Shown here: positions 47,389-58,957 of the stretch, piece by piece
Layout: the number at the start of each line of letters is the position of its first letter
Numbering within the stretch: position 1 is the first letter of the stretch
Assembly (NCBI RefSeq): GCF_001905655.1
Contig: NZ_JMHT01000030.1
Coordinates: 20,715 to 84,714, forward strand
Length of the DNA: 64,000 bases
From: Mycobacterium sp. ST-F2
GTDB taxonomy: Bacteria > Actinomycetota > Actinomycetes > Mycobacteriales > Mycobacteriaceae
Direction of reading: 5' to 3'
Position numbers and translations under genes: made by a program
Notes under the pieces: model-generated
Told to the model about the DNA's origin: nothing
Database searches by the model: none
What the model saw: the letters and a program-made list of their open reading frames with translations, nothing else

Positions 47389-50300
47389 ATGAAGCGTGAC
47401 TCTCCACTGTGGAAGGTGATGGGTGAGCCGGCGAGCCCTGCTGAGGCTGCCGCGCTCGATGCGTTCCGCGAGCTGCTCCCAGACGATGGCATCACTACCG
47501 CCTGGGCAAACCTGACCTTCATAAACGACCAAGGGCGCACGGCCGAGGTCGACGTACTCCTGCTGACGGCTCACGGGATGTATCTCGTCGAACTCAAGGG
47601 CTGGCATGGCACGATCCGCGGCAATGCGCAGCGTTGGGACCATCGTCAGCGCAACGTCGAGAACCCCCGACTCGCGGCCGATCGCAAGGCGAAATGGCTG
47701 AAGGGTCTACTGCAGGACCGCACGCCGAACCGATCCGCCAGGGGACAGGTACCCCGCATCCACGCCGTCGTGGTCATGCATGGTGAGGGCAGCACCGTCA
47801 GTATCGCCACCCCCGGCGACATCGGAGTGCTGACCCTTGACGGCTACCACGTCAAGTCTTCGCCCCACCTCTTGAAGTTCTCCGATTTCTTGGCCCAGCC
47901 GCCGCAGGATTTCCGGCAACCGATCGACTACCAGCGGGCGAGACAGGTTCGTGCGCTCTGTGATGCGGTGGGATTCACACCAACACCTAAGGTCCGGATG
48001 GTGGGTGACTTTGTCGTTGCCGACGACGAGCCGATCGCACAGGGGCGGGACTGGCAGGACGTGCTGGTTAACCTCCCGGCGTTGCCCGATGTCAAGCGTC
48101 GACTGCGCCTGTACGACGTGCCTGCGACGGCGTCGCCCGCGGACCGCCAGCAGATCGAGCAGCTTGCGCAGCGTGAGTTCCAGCTCACCCAGGGGCTGCG
48201 GCACAGCGGTATCGCAGTTCCGATCGACTTCAAGCGGACCGATGACGGCCCGGCTCTAGTGTTCGAGTACGACGCCAAGGAACTCCCGCTTGATGCCTAC
48301 CTCGCGGGGGAGGGAGCCGAGCTCGATCTTGAACACCGCATCGCTCTGGTGATCCGCCTGGGCGAGATTCTGCGGTCCGCTCATAACGTTCACCTGCGCC
48401 ATCGAGCGTTGTCGCCGCGACGTGTGTGGGCGACCCCTGGTGCCGACGACCTGCCGCACCTCACGATTCGTGATTGGTACTTCGCTCAGCGTGACAGCTC
48501 GACCCGGAACGCATCCCGGCTGACCGCTATCAGTGCGGGTGTCGACGACATCATGGGTGTAGCCGACCAGGACGACTGGATCTGGCTCGCCCCCGAGGCT
48601 CGTCATTCGGTCGACGGGCTCCCTCCAATTCCGCTGGACGTCTATGGGTTTGGTGTGCTGGCCTATCTCATTTTGACGGGAAAGCCGCCGGCCGAAACTT
48701 TTGTGGAGTTGGAACAACGGCTGTCGGACGCGGGCGAGCTTGATCCCCGCGCAGCGTCGCCAGGCATGCCTGACGGTGTCGCCGACGTCGTGGCGTTGGC
48801 AACTCGTGCGGTCGAGTCGGAGCGGTTGTCAACGATTGAGGAAGTGTTGGAGCTTCTTCGGCGCGAGAGCGACGAGCTTCGCCGCGGAGACCAGGTCGAG
48901 GACCCGACACCGGTGAAAGACCCCGTCGACGCGCAAAAGGGTGACGCCGTAGCCGAACGCTTCATCGTGTCCGCTCGTCGTGGCGAAGGTTCCAGCGGCG
49001 TAGCGCTCGCAGTCCACGACACCGACTCGGAGGATCCCAACCGCGAGGTCGTGCTCAAAGTCGCTCGTACTGAATCGGCAGGGCGCCGGCTCGGGCTCGA
49101 AGCCGAGGTGTTGAGAGCGCTCGATCACCGTCGGGTGGTGCGGCTCGTCGCTGGGCCGCTCGACGTCGGAGATAGACGCGCGCTTCTACTCAGTGACGCT
49201 GGCAAGGAGACACTGGCTACCCGACTCTCCAAGGAGGGCCGGGCCACGGTGGGCCAGCTAGAGCAGTACGGCAGCCAATTGCTGGAAGCCATGATCTACC
49301 TGGAATCCCAGGGTGTCTTTCACCGCGACATCAAGCCGGCGAATCTGGGCATCACTCCAGATCCCGGCACCAGGAGGCCGTCCCTGGTGCTGTTCGACTT
49401 CTCTCTCGCGAGTGAGAGTGTTGACAACGTCGCGTCCGGCACACCGAGCTATCTGGATCCTTACCTCGGTCGAGGACGGCGACAGAAGTACGACCGGGCA
49501 GCCGAACTGTGGGCTGTCTCGACCACCCTCTTCGAGATGGCGACGGGGCAGCTTCCATGGTGGGGAGAGAGTGCGGGACGCCCCGCCGACCCGAGTGACC
49601 CGCCGATCATCGAGCCCACAAGTTTCGAGCCGGCCGTGGCAACTCAGCTCACGGCATTCTTCCAACGTGCCCTAAGCCCCGACATCGGTTCACGATTCAG
49701 CAACGCTGATGAGTTGGCAGTCGCGTGGCAGGGAGTGTTCGCCGCTCTCGACACAAAGGAGGATGGCGGGGCCGGAAGCGACGACCTCGCCGACGCCGCT
49801 ACGCTCGATACCCCTTTGGAGCGCGCGGGCCTGTCCGCGCGGGCGTTGTCCGGCGTGTCGCGTCTCGATGTGGCGACCGTCGGGCAATTGCTGGGCGTCC
49901 ACCCGACCCGGATCAACTCGGTACGAGGCCTCGGGGAGACCTACCGCAAGGAAATTCAGGCAAGAATTCGCGGCTGGCGGTCACGGCTCAGCGGTGCGGA
50001 GGACATCGGCACTGGTCAGCCGATGGGCACAGAGCGCCTCGTCTCCTTACTGGTAGACCAGCTCAAGGGTGCAGAGCAGACGGTGATCGAGCGGCTCCTT
50101 GGACTATCTGGTGACGCGGCCGCCGGTGAATGGCCCTCCACGGGAGACACAGCCCGATCATTTGGGATGACCCGAGAGCGCGTCGCGCATGTGGTGGATC
50201 ACGCAGTCACGGCGTGGGGCAAGAAGGCCCGCCCTGCCATCGATGGCGTGCGAGACGAAGCGGCCACACTCCTTGCCCGCAACGGCCGAGTGATGGCGGT

Positions 50301-51567
50301 GACGTCCCTCGCGAACGCACTGGTTGCCCAGCGCGGTTCTCTGTTGGACGGGGACGATCGCCTTCGGCAAGGTGCCGCCTTGCTGCGGACAGCGTACGAG
50401 GTAGATGCGCGTATGCCCGAGCCAGCGTTGGAACTGCGGCGAGGTATCGGGAAGCGTCCCGACCTCGTCGCACTCCGAGAGACAGCAGACCCTGATGAAA
50501 CAGGGCACGAGTTCGCGCCGGCCGACATCCTGACGGAGACGGCAATCGAGTTGGGCCGCCGAGCGGACGACCTTGTCGCTGCCGGGGTTGTGCCCGTCGC
50601 AACAGCGAATACCGCCCTGGTCGAAATCGTAAGCGAGGCAGGAGCTTTCCCGCTTATGGACCTGACAGGGCGTCGGCTCTTGACTCTGGCCGCCTCTGTC
50701 TCGGCAAAGGCTGCCGTCTCGGGGTTCGACGAGTTGTATCCACTTGACCTCGACCCCAAGGAAGCCGTCGAGCGCGCATTGCGCGGCAAACCTGGCCGGC
50801 GCATCAGCGAGGCCGCCGTCCGGCGCAGTGTGGCAGCACGCTTCCCGGAGGTGGCGCTCCCAGCTGCCTCGCAGCAACTCGATGCACTCGTTTCCGCGGC
50901 CCTGCCTGGCGTGGTGAACCGCAACGGTGTCTATGAGCTAGCTTCCGAAGTGCGCTCGGCGACGCATACCGCCAGCGGTTTCACGGTCTTCGCGCCGGTT
51001 GTGGTCGCAGAGGCCGCGACGAAGCTGGAAGAGTCGCTCTCGCGTAATGGTGCACTCACGCTGACCACACCACCCAAGCGATACGTGAAGGCAACACACG
51101 AACTTTCGAACCGGTACGGCGTCGAAATACTTGATGTGGCGTCACTTGTTGTGAATGCGGCGCGGGCACTCGCCGACCAGGGCGGAGCAAGCTGGGAGGT
51201 CGTTCTCGGCGCAGATGCCGAGCAGAAGGGCAGCGAGGGCTGGTCGAGACTCGTCGGCCTTGTCCAGCAAGCCCTGAAGCCAGCCTGGGAGGAAAGACTC
51301 GCAGCGGACAAGCCGTTGATCATCGTCAATGCTGGCCCGCTCGTGAGATATGGCATGGCAGAGCTTCTTTCGACGCTGCTCGATGTCGGGACTCCCCGCC
51401 CAGCTGCCCGCTGGCTGCTGGTAGCCAAGCAGGGCAGCCAAGCCGTCCCCTTGCTGGAGGGCAAGCCCGTGCCGCTCGGTCCTAGCGGCTGGGTCGAGCT
51501 GCCCGCAGACCTCTCGCTCCTTACAGAGCACACAATCACCCGCAGTAACTCAGGAGCACAAAAGTGA
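47389..51567 (+). CDS. pglW: BREX type 2 PglW, NERD plus protein kinase
   Basis: First gene of the type 2 BREX (Pgl) operon, 1392 residues. A NERD domain opens it (RTAEVDVLLL near residue 53 and YLVELKGWHG). A degenerate kinase-like lobe follows (HRALSPRRVW at 338, lacking the catalytic Asp). A second, complete kinase domain has HRDIKPAN at 645-652 and a metal-binding DFSLA at 670, where most kinases have DFG. The C-terminal half has helix-hairpin and sigma-4-like segments (LGVHPTRINSVRGLGETYRK; STGDTARSFGMTRERVAHVV). In S. coelicolor PglW autophosphorylates and is needed for phage resistance. GTGA overlap with pglX. Confidence 0.94.
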   Translation: MKRDSPLWKVMGEPASPAEAAALDAFRELLPDDGITTAWANLTFINDQGRTAEVDVLLLTAHGMYLVELKGWHGTIRGNAQRWDHRQRNVENPRLAADRKAKWLKGLLQDRTPNRSARGQVPRIHAVVVMHGEGSTVSIATPGDIGVLTLDGYHVKSSPHLLKFSDFLAQPPQDFRQPIDYQRARQVRALCDAVGFTPTPKVRMVGDFVVADDEPIAQGRDWQDVLVNLPALPDVKRRLRLYDVPATASPADRQQIEQLAQREFQLTQGLRHSGIAVPIDFKRTDDGPALVFEYDAKELPLDAYLAGEGAELDLEHRIALVIRLGEILRSAHNVHLRHRALSPRRVWATPGADDLPHLTIRDWYFAQRDSSTRNASRLTAISAGVDDIMGVADQDDWIWLAPEARHSVDGLPPIPLDVYGFGVLAYLILTGKPPAETFVELEQRLSDAGELDPRAASPGMPDGVADVVALATRAVESERLSTIEEVLELLRRESDELRRGDQVEDPTPVKDPVDAQKGDAVAERFIVSARRGEGSSGVALAVHDTDSEDPNREVVLKVARTESAGRRLGLEAEVLRALDHRRVVRLVAGPLDVGDRRALLLSDAGKETLATRLSKEGRATVGQLEQYGSQLLEAMIYLESQGVFHRDIKPANLGITPDPGTRRPSLVLFDFSLASESVDNVASGTPSYLDPYLGRGRRQKYDRAAELWAVSTTLFEMATGQLPWWGESAGRPADPSDPPIIEPTSFEPAVATQLTAFFQRALSPDIGSRFSNADELAVAWQGVFAALDTKEDGGAGSDDLADAATLDTPLERAGLSARALSGVSRLDVATVGQLLGVHPTRINSVRGLGETYRKEIQARIRGWRSRLSGAEDIGTGQPMGTERLVSLLVDQLKGAEQTVIERLLGLSGDAAAGEWPSTGDTARSFGMTRERVAHVVDHAVTAWGKKARPAIDGVRDEAATLLARNGRVMAVTSLANALVAQRGSLLDGDDRLRQGAALLRTAYEVDARMPEPALELRRGIGKRPDLVALRETADPDETGHEFAPADILTETAIELGRRADDLVAAGVVPVATANTALVEIVSEAGAFPLMDLTGRRLLTLAASVSAKAAVSGFDELYPLDLDPKEAVERALRGKPGRRISEAAVRRSVAARFPEVALPAASQQLDALVSAALPGVVNRNGVYELASEVRSATHTASGFTVFAPVVVAEAATKLEESLSRNGALTLTTPPKRYVKATHELSNRYGVEILDVASLVVNAARALADQGGASWEVVLGADAEQKGSEGWSRLVGLVQQALKPAWEERLAADKPLIIVNAGPLVRYGMAELLSTLLDVGTPRPAARWLLVAKQGSQAVPLLEGKPVPLGPSGWVELPADLSLLTEHTITRSNSGAQK

Positions 51568-54500
51568 TCGACTCGTCCGCCCTCCTCGCCGACCTCAAGG
51601 CGCAGCTCAAGCTTCTCCAAGCTGACCTGAAACAGCGCGCCGAGGACCCCTCGAACTCCTGGGGTGAGCGATTGAAAGAGGAGTACGCCGAAGCGTTCCG
51701 CCGCAAGCGGACCGGCTGGGATTGGGTGGATTGGCGCGACAACGAGGTCGACCAGGCTGCCGTGGCCTGGATTGTCTCAACGACTTTCCTGCGCTTCTGT
51801 GAGGACAATGATCTTCTCGTCGGCGCCAAGATCGACGGTCTGCCTATCGCCGTTGGCTGGATCGCCGGACCGGGTGACCGGGTGCAGCGCGCTGAGGAGA
51901 ACCTCACCGCCTATTTCCGTGACAACCCGACTCACAACCGTCGTCACTGGCTCCAACAGGGGTTTGCCGTGCTCGCCGCACAGCCGGCGGGGCAGTCATT
52001 GGTCGACCCGAAACACAATCCGGTGTGGCGGGCAGAGATCAGCCCGGAATCGGCGACTGCGCTGATCGCATTCTGGCGGCGCACCCATGAGGGTGGCGCT
52101 CTCGTCCATGACTTCACGGACCCCGACCTCGAGACCCGATTCCTCGGTGACCTCTACCAAGACCTTTCGGAACATGCCCGGGATACCTATGCGCTGCTGC
52201 AGACGCCGGTGTTCGTGGAGGAGTTCATCCTCGACCAGACGCTGACCCCTGCGGTTGCGGAGTTCGGGCTCGACGGCCTCAAGCTGATCGACCCCGCCTG
52301 TGGATCAGGGCACTTCCTGCTCGGTGCCTTCGAGCGGCTCAACCAGGCGTGGCTCGAAGCCGCACCCGGACTTGACGCCAAGGAGCGGGTGCGCCGAGCG
52401 ATGGCGTCGATTCACGGCGTGGATATCAACCCCTTCGCCGCAGCGATTGCCCGGTTCCGACTCACTGTTGCCGGCCTGAAGGCGGCGGGTGAACGGTCGC
52501 TCGTTGGTGTGCCGGCGATGGGATTCCGCCTCGCCATCGGCGACTCACTGCTGGGCATCCAAGGTGGCCTTGCTCAGACGATTGACTTCGAAGAGGACGA
52601 TGCCGTGCCTGCGTTCTCCTACGACACCGAAGACCTCAACGAGTACTTCGGGATTCTTCAGCCAGGCCAGTACCACGTGGTGGTCGGAAACCCGCCGTAC
52701 ATCCAGCCGAAGGACAAAGCTCTCAATGCGCTGTACCGGGCCGCATACGTCTCGGCCTCCCGGAAGTACGCACTATCCGCGCCGTTCATGGAGTTGCTAT
52801 TCCGCCTCGCGATTCGCGGTGAGCCGGCACAAGGAGCTGGGTACGTCGGGCAGATCACGTCGAATTCGTTCATGAAGAGGGAGTTTGGTAAGAAGCTCAT
52901 CGAGTATCTATTCGCCGGTCATGCCATCGGCAACCCGATCGATCTCACAACGGTTATCGACAGCTCGGGCGCCTATATCCCCGGCCACGGAACCCCGACG
53001 GTGATTATCGTTGGCCGCCGCCGCAGACCTGTTGCCGATCGGGTGCGTGCGGTTCTTGGTGTACGCGGTGAGCCTGGCCAACCAGCGGACCCTTCGCAGG
53101 GTCTGGTGTGGACCGAGATTGTGGAGCACGTCGGTGGTCCTGAATACAACGGAGACTTTGTCACTGTGGCCGACCTCGATCGAAGTGTTTTATCGGCGCA
53201 TCCGTGGTCGCTTACCGGTGGCGGCGCCGCTGAACTACGTGAGGCCATTGAGGATGCAGCACCTCGCAAGCTTGGGTCGGTAATGGAAGAAGCGGGGTTT
53301 TCCGACATCACCGGTAATGACGATGTATTTCTTATGCCCCCGCGAGTGGCGACCAGAAAACGAATGGAAACCCAATGTCGCCCGTTTGTGGAAGGTGACG
53401 TCGTTCGCGACTACAAATTTGATTCTCGTTCGGTCGCCTTCTTGTCGATGACTGCTTCGGGCAGTCCGATTGAACCGCCGCTGACCGCGATTCAGCACGT
53501 GTGGTTGTTCCGGAAGTTGCTTCGCTCAGCCATATACTTCGGAAAGACCCCAGAACAGCGAGGTTTGCGCTGGTACGACCACGCGATCTACCAGCCGGGA
53601 AAGCATGCAAATGGCCTATTGATCACCTACGCGTTCGTCTCCACGCATAATCACTTCGCTTTGGAGCGAGGGGGGCACCTGTTCAACAAGTCAGCACCTG
53701 TGATCAAGCTGCCAGAAGGTGCGACTGAGGATCAGCACCTGGAACTGCTTGGTGCCCTAAACTCCTCCACGGGCTGCTTCTGGCTCAAGCAGGTCAGTTA
53801 CCCGAAGGGCGGCGACCCGGTGGGTTCGGAAGGTGCGCGTGTCAGCGCCTCGGGCTGGGATGATCGCTACGAGTTCACCGGCACGAAACTCCAACAATTC
53901 CCGCTGCCTTCGACGCTTCCGCTGGACCGCGGGCGCATTCTTGATGAGCTGGCGCGAGAACTCGAGGCCTCCACGCCGTCCGCTGTGACAGCGACCTGGC
54001 TCGCCAGTCCGACCGGGAGCCTGGGCGATTCGCTGCTGACCGCCGAAGCAGATTGGAGTCGGCTCCGGTCACGGATGATCTTCGAGCAGGAAGAGTTGGA
54101 TTGGGAAGTCTACCGGCTGTACGGCTTGATCGATGCCGACCTGACGTACTCCGGTTCCGTCGTCGACGGAATTGCACTGGGCCAAAGGGCATTTGAGATT
54201 GCTCTCGCTCGGCGTGTCGAGGATGGCTCTGAGAAGACAGCCTGGTTTGAGCGGCACCGTTCGACCCCGATCACTGAACTGCCCGACTCTTGGCCGGACG
54301 ACTACGAGGCACTTGTTCAGCAGCGTCTTGACCTGATGGAATCCGACAAATCTGTTCGGCTTCTGGAGAAGCCGGAATTCAAGCGCCGCTGGGCCGTCAC
54401 CGCCTGGGACGCACAGCGCACCGCCGCTCTGCAAGCGGCAGTCCTCGACCGGCTTGAAGACCCGGTCCTGTGGCAGGATCCGCAGGGGCCGATCACTAGG

Positions 54501-55175
54501 TCGGTGGCTGAACTCGCTGACCTGCTCCGTACCGACCAGGTACTTAAAGAGCTCGCTCGCGCCCTCACCGGCACCGCTGAGCCGGATCTTGGTGCCGTCA
54601 TCGGAGGCCTAGTCACCGACGAGGCTGTGCCGTTCCTGGCCGCCCACCGCTACAAGCCTGCAGGCGTTGAGAAGTATCGCGCGTGGCAGAGCGTGTGGTC
54701 GCTGCAGCGGCGTGAGGACGCCGGCGAAAAGGTCACCATCCCGGTGCCGCCGAAGTACTCGCAGGGCGACTTCCGGAAGACGTCGTACTGGAAGGCACGG
54801 GGCAAGCTCGACGTACCGAAGGAGCGTTTCATCTCATATCCCGGTGTGGCGCGCGAAGGAGACGCGACACCGGTGCTCGGCTGGGCTGGCTGGTCCTACC
54901 GAGACCAGGCACTCGCCCTCGCCCGCGAGATTCCTGTCCAGCAGGCGCTCGGTGCCGACGACGAGGCCCTGGAGCCGCTCGTCGCAGGACTTGTGGAGTT
55001 GGAACCCTGGCTGACGCAGTGGCACTCGGAGATCGAACCTCAGTTCGGCGCCAGCCCCGCCTCGGTCATCACAGGCGTCGTTGACCAGTACCTTGCCCGT
55101 ATGGAGAAGACACGCGATCAGGTGACGGCGTGGACACCGCCGGCCACAACCCGTGGACGGAAGACGTCGCGATGA
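51564..55175 (+). CDS. pglX: BREX PglX, N6-adenine DNA methyltransferase
   Basis: A 1203-residue methyltransferase of the type II/BREX class. The SAM-binding motif [12 protein letters not shown] is at residues 243-254 and catalytic NPPY at 376-379. A region around residue 430-640 would hold target recognition, and the C-terminal part carries the DUF7008-like tail ([20 protein letters not shown] then RFISYPGV). In BREX, PglX methylates a non-palindromic site on host DNA so that unmodified phage can be told apart. Start GTG 51564 overlaps pglW; the stop overlaps pglY. No homopolymer tract that would suggest phase variation is seen in the coding part I checked. Confidence 0.95.
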   Translation: MIDSSALLADLKAQLKLLQADLKQRAEDPSNSWGERLKEEYAEAFRRKRTGWDWVDWRDNEVDQAAVAWIVSTTFLRFCEDNDLLVGAKIDGLPIAVGWIAGPGDRVQRAEENLTAYFRDNPTHNRRHWLQQGFAVLAAQPAGQSLVDPKHNPVWRAEISPESATALIAFWRRTHEGGALVHDFTDPDLETRFLGDLYQDLSEHARDTYALLQTPVFVEEFILDQTLTPAVAEFGLDGLKLIDPACGSGHFLLGAFERLNQAWLEAAPGLDAKERVRRAMASIHGVDINPFAAAIARFRLTVAGLKAAGERSLVGVPAMGFRLAIGDSLLGIQGGLAQTIDFEEDDAVPAFSYDTEDLNEYFGILQPGQYHVVVGNPPYIQPKDKALNALYRAAYVSASRKYALSAPFMELLFRLAIRGEPAQGAGYVGQITSNSFMKREFGKKLIEYLFAGHAIGNPIDLTTVIDSSGAYIPGHGTPTVIIVGRRRRPVADRVRAVLGVRGEPGQPADPSQGLVWTEIVEHVGGPEYNGDFVTVADLDRSVLSAHPWSLTGGGAAELREAIEDAAPRKLGSVMEEAGFSDITGNDDVFLMPPRVATRKRMETQCRPFVEGDVVRDYKFDSRSVAFLSMTASGSPIEPPLTAIQHVWLFRKLLRSAIYFGKTPEQRGLRWYDHAIYQPGKHANGLLITYAFVSTHNHFALERGGHLFNKSAPVIKLPEGATEDQHLELLGALNSSTGCFWLKQVSYPKGGDPVGSEGARVSASGWDDRYEFTGTKLQQFPLPSTLPLDRGRILDELARELEASTPSAVTATWLASPTGSLGDSLLTAEADWSRLRSRMIFEQEELDWEVYRLYGLIDADLTYSGSVVDGIALGQRAFEIALARRVEDGSEKTAWFERHRSTPITELPDSWPDDYEALVQQRLDLMESDKSVRLLEKPEFKRRWAVTAWDAQRTAALQAAVLDRLEDPVLWQDPQGPITRSVAELADLLRTDQVLKELARALTGTAEPDLGAVIGGLVTDEAVPFLAAHRYKPAGVEKYRAWQSVWSLQRREDAGEKVTIPVPPKYSQGDFRKTSYWKARGKLDVPKERFISYPGVAREGDATPVLGWAGWSYRDQALALAREIPVQQALGADDEALEPLVAGLVELEPWLTQWHSEIEPQFGASPASVITGVVDQYLARMEKTRDQVTAWTPPATTRGRKTSR

Positions 55176-58100
55176 CCAGCTTGTCTTTGCCTTTGCGGGA
55201 CGCGATCGACATCCCGTACGCCGTCCACGACGACGACTTCGTCCTACAGATCCACCGCGCACAAGAAGCGGCGTCTCAAACACTCGCCGACTACGTGGTC
55301 ACCGAGTCGATCGCAGAGTCGTTCGAGAAGGGACTGACGCTGGTCGAGGCCACGCTGTCGAGCGGATCCTCCAAAGGTGCCTTCATCCACGGCTCGTTCG
55401 GTTCCGGTAAGTCGCACTACATGGCCGTCATGCATCTCCTCCTTGCCGGCAACCCAGATGCCAAGGCGCTGCCCGGCCTCCAGGCCCAAGTCGCTAAACA
55501 TGATGCCCTGCTCAACCGCAAACTGCTCGCGATCGACTACCACCTCATCGGGGCAGAGTCCTTCGAGTCAGCACTCTTCGGTGGCTACCTCGCGACCATG
55601 AAAAAGCGCCACCCAGATGCGCCGGTGCCGGTGCTGCACCGGTCGGAGTCGCTGTTCGAGAACGCCGATCAGTTGCGCTCGCAGCTCGGGGACGACCAGT
55701 TCTTCGCCCGGTTCGAGGCAAGTGGCTCGGGTTCCTCAGGCTGGGGCACGTTCGCCGCCACGTTGACTCCTGAGACGTATGACGCTGCACGCACCAAGCC
55801 AGCAGGCGACGCCGACCGCCAGCGTGTCGTAGCCGACCTCGTTCGCACCTATTTCCCAGCCTTCGAGAACACAGGTACCTGGCTGGACATGACCGACGGT
55901 CTGCAAGCCATGACCGCGCACGCCAAGAACCTCGGTTACGAGGGTGTCGTGCTCTTCCTCGATGAGCTGGTGCTGTGGCTGGCCAACCACCTGCGCGACA
56001 CCGCGTTCATCCAGACCGAAACCTCAAAGGTCGCCAAGCTCGTCGAGACCGGCATCGGCGCACTGCCAATTCCGTTGGTGTCCTTTGTTGCTCGTCAGCG
56101 CAACCTCAAGGACTTCCTCGGCGGCGGGGCGGTCGGTGCGGAGCAGGTCGCCCTCGATGACTCCTTCCAGTGGTGGGAGGGCCGCTTCGAGAAGATCACC
56201 CTCGCCGCAGCTAACCTTCCCCAGATCGTCCACAAGCGACTCCTCGAGCCGACCAATGAAGTCGGTCGGGACGCCCTCGCCGCGGCAGTAGCTCGGGTAC
56301 GCGCGAACCCAGTGGCCTTCAAATACCTGCTCACCGACGAAGCCGGCTCGGCCGCCGTCGACTTCGAGCAGGTCTACCCGTTCTCACCTGCGCTGGTAGA
56401 CGCCATGGTCGCGCTCTCGTCGATCATGCAGCGCGAGCGCACGGCGCTGAAGATCATGAGTGAGTTGTTGTCGCGCGGTCGTGACGAGTTGACCGTCGGC
56501 GACGTGATCCCGGTCGGCGACCTCTTCGATGTGGTCGTCCTTGGCGACGCCGAGCCGCTGACCGACGACATGAAGAAACTGTTTCGTGCCGCGCGTGCCT
56601 TCTACACCCGAAAGATGCATCCCTACCTGCTGAACCGGCACAGCCTGACCGAGGAGGAAGCGAAGGGACTGCCGCGGAACCACCCCTTCCGGCGCGACGA
56701 CCGGCTCGCCAAGACGCTTTTGGTCGCTGCCATCGCCCCGGGCGCACCGTCGCTGAAGGACCTCACCGCCTCGAAGCTGGCGGCGCTCAACTTCGGCACC
56801 GTGGTCACGATGATTCCTGGGCAGGAAGCAATCCAGGTTGTCGCACTTGCCCGCGAGTGGACGACAGAGTTCGGTGAAATTACCGTCGGGTCGCCAGCGG
56901 GTGATCCGGTCATCACCCTGCAACTGTCGGGCGTCGACTATGACTCGGTCCTTGTCCACGTACAGAACGAAGACACTCACGAAAACCGGCGCAGCTTGCT
57001 GCGGCGCCTGCTGGCCGAGCAGATCGGTGCCTCGCCGACTGGCACGTTGGGGAGCGAATACTCCCTTGCTCATGTGTGGCGGGGCCAAAAGCGCGAGGTT
57101 GATGTCGTATTCGGGAACGTCCGTGACGCACGGGCGCTGCCTGATAGCGCTCTCACCGCCACTGGCGGACGCTGGAAACTGGTGATCGACTTCCCATTCG
57201 ACGACGCGGGCCACCCGCCGTCCGATGATGTGCTGCGCCTCGTGCAACTCAAGCTGGACGGTCTGGAGAGCGACACGATCGCGTGGCTGCCACATTTCCT
57301 GACCGCTTCGCGCATGGACGATATCGGCAAACTCGTCGTTCTTGACTACCTGCTGACCGGGGCACGGTTCGACCAGTATTCGACATCCCTACCGGTCAAC
57401 GACCGCGAGCCTGCCCGAAGGCAACTCGCCAACCAACGAGATTCCCTGCGCGAACAGATCGTGCTGGCGTTGCGCCAGTCCTACAGCATTGATGCGCCGA
57501 CTGATGACCACCTCGGCGAACGAGTGCCCGAAGGGAACACCTTCGTCACCCTCGCACCCGACTACGACCCGCAGAAACCGTCTTCGCCCTCCTTTGCCGA
57601 TGCCGTCGTGGCAGTTCTCGGAGGCGGGCTTGATGCGCGTTTCCCGACCCATCCAGTTGTCGATCGCCGTACTGACGAAGTCCGCAAGACAGAGTTCAGC
57701 GCCGTGCTCGACCTCGCGCGCAATGCAATGGCACAGGGCGGACGCATCGACACCGTCGACAGAACCACTGCGAGCAAGGTGCGGCGGGTGGTCGATGCCT
57801 ACGGCGTCGGTGCCCTGAGCGAAGTGACCTACGTCCTGGACACGGTGCGCTTTGCCTGGCATGACGACTTCACGAAGGCACTCGCCAGTGGCGATCCGAC
57901 CGTCGGCGCGCTCCGAACCGCGCTCGCACCCACGGGCATGACCACCGATGCCCAGGATCTGTTGATTTTGGCGTGGGTGGCACTCACTGATCGGCAACTG
58001 CGCCGCCATGGGTCATCAGCAGGTTCGCCGGGGATCGGCGGATTGGCCAACGACATCACCCTTCAGGAGCCAATCCTCCCAAGTTCGGAGGACTGGACCA

Positions 58101-58957
58101 ACGCCCTCGTCCGCGTCAAAGCGTTGTTCGGAATAGGGGCCAGTGAGCACCACCTGTCCAGCAGTGCTGTACAGCGGCTTGGTGACGAATTGATGGAGAA
58201 GGTCCGGCAGTTTGACCGGGGAGTGACTGACCTGGTCGGAGCCCTTGAAGGGCACAGTGACGTGCTCGGCTTGGAGGACGTGAGTCCCCGCCTTGGTACC
58301 GCGCGTCGTGCACGGGATCTGATCGGGGCTTTGCGCGATGCCGCAGACCATGTCGACCGGATTCGGGTGGTTGCCGAATTTGACTTGCCGGACGAACTGC
58401 AGCCGCTTGCCCGATCGCTCGCCACTGCAGCCGTTGTCGCGACAGCTATTCAGGGCGCGAATTGGCAGCTCCTGAACCAACTTCCGAGTTTGGGCGGAGA
58501 GCGGTCCGCCGCTCTCCTTGCCACGTTGCGGGCCGCTGCCGAAGCCGACCAGATGCACGCGGATTTGGCTCCCGCCCTTGTCTTAGCAGCTCGAGAGATC
58601 ACCAAGATCCTCGTCGAGCAGCGTCCCAAGGATCCTAAGCCCGACCATGTGGCCGACGAAGAACAAGAACGAATCCGTCGTGAGCAAGAGGACCAACGTC
58701 GACGCGAGCAAGAAGAGGAACTCAAGCGGCGTGAGCAGGAAGCCGCCGACCGCGAGCGTCGCTTGCGGGAACAGGAAGACGAGTTCCGCCGTCGGCAAGA
58801 GGAGGCGCAACGCGAAGCCGAAGCACGCGCCAGCCAGCAACACACGATCGAAGTCGAGGCGGTTTCGCAACTCGAGTCTCTCGTCAAGAATCTGACAGCC
58901 GAACTCAGCCGTCCGGTGGAGGGCAAGAAGTTGAGGATTGACTGGCGATGGTTCTGA
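55172..58957 (+). CDS. pglY: BREX PglY, large P-loop ATPase
   Basis: A 1261-residue ATPase counterpart of BrxC. N-terminal [20 protein letters not shown], Walker A GSFGSGKS at 74-81 and Walker [13 protein letters not shown] (about 263-274) are family-typical. The last 100 residues before the end are a highly charged coiled coil with repeats of Arg, Glu and Gln (about 1155-1225). It starts at ATG 55172 overlapping the pglX stop; the frame upstream to 55130 is inside pglX. It probably multimerises and couples ATP use to phage exclusion. Overlaps pglZ by ten bases. Confidence 0.94.
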   Translation: MTSLSLPLRDAIDIPYAVHDDDFVLQIHRAQEAASQTLADYVVTESIAESFEKGLTLVEATLSSGSSKGAFIHGSFGSGKSHYMAVMHLLLAGNPDAKALPGLQAQVAKHDALLNRKLLAIDYHLIGAESFESALFGGYLATMKKRHPDAPVPVLHRSESLFENADQLRSQLGDDQFFARFEASGSGSSGWGTFAATLTPETYDAARTKPAGDADRQRVVADLVRTYFPAFENTGTWLDMTDGLQAMTAHAKNLGYEGVVLFLDELVLWLANHLRDTAFIQTETSKVAKLVETGIGALPIPLVSFVARQRNLKDFLGGGAVGAEQVALDDSFQWWEGRFEKITLAAANLPQIVHKRLLEPTNEVGRDALAAAVARVRANPVAFKYLLTDEAGSAAVDFEQVYPFSPALVDAMVALSSIMQRERTALKIMSELLSRGRDELTVGDVIPVGDLFDVVVLGDAEPLTDDMKKLFRAARAFYTRKMHPYLLNRHSLTEEEAKGLPRNHPFRRDDRLAKTLLVAAIAPGAPSLKDLTASKLAALNFGTVVTMIPGQEAIQVVALAREWTTEFGEITVGSPAGDPVITLQLSGVDYDSVLVHVQNEDTHENRRSLLRRLLAEQIGASPTGTLGSEYSLAHVWRGQKREVDVVFGNVRDARALPDSALTATGGRWKLVIDFPFDDAGHPPSDDVLRLVQLKLDGLESDTIAWLPHFLTASRMDDIGKLVVLDYLLTGARFDQYSTSLPVNDREPARRQLANQRDSLREQIVLALRQSYSIDAPTDDHLGERVPEGNTFVTLAPDYDPQKPSSPSFADAVVAVLGGGLDARFPTHPVVDRRTDEVRKTEFSAVLDLARNAMAQGGRIDTVDRTTASKVRRVVDAYGVGALSEVTYVLDTVRFAWHDDFTKALASGDPTVGALRTALAPTGMTTDAQDLLILAWVALTDRQLRRHGSSAGSPGIGGLANDITLQEPILPSSEDWTNALVRVKALFGIGASEHHLSSSAVQRLGDELMEKVRQFDRGVTDLVGALEGHSDVLGLEDVSPRLGTARRARDLIGALRDAADHVDRIRVVAEFDLPDELQPLARSLATAAVVATAIQGANWQLLNQLPSLGGERSAALLATLRAAAEADQMHADLAPALVLAAREITKILVEQRPKDPKPDHVADEEQERIRREQEDQRRREQEEELKRREQEAADRERRLREQEDEFRRRQEEAQREAEARASQQHTIEVEAVSQLESLVKNLTAELSRPVEGKKLRIDWRWF

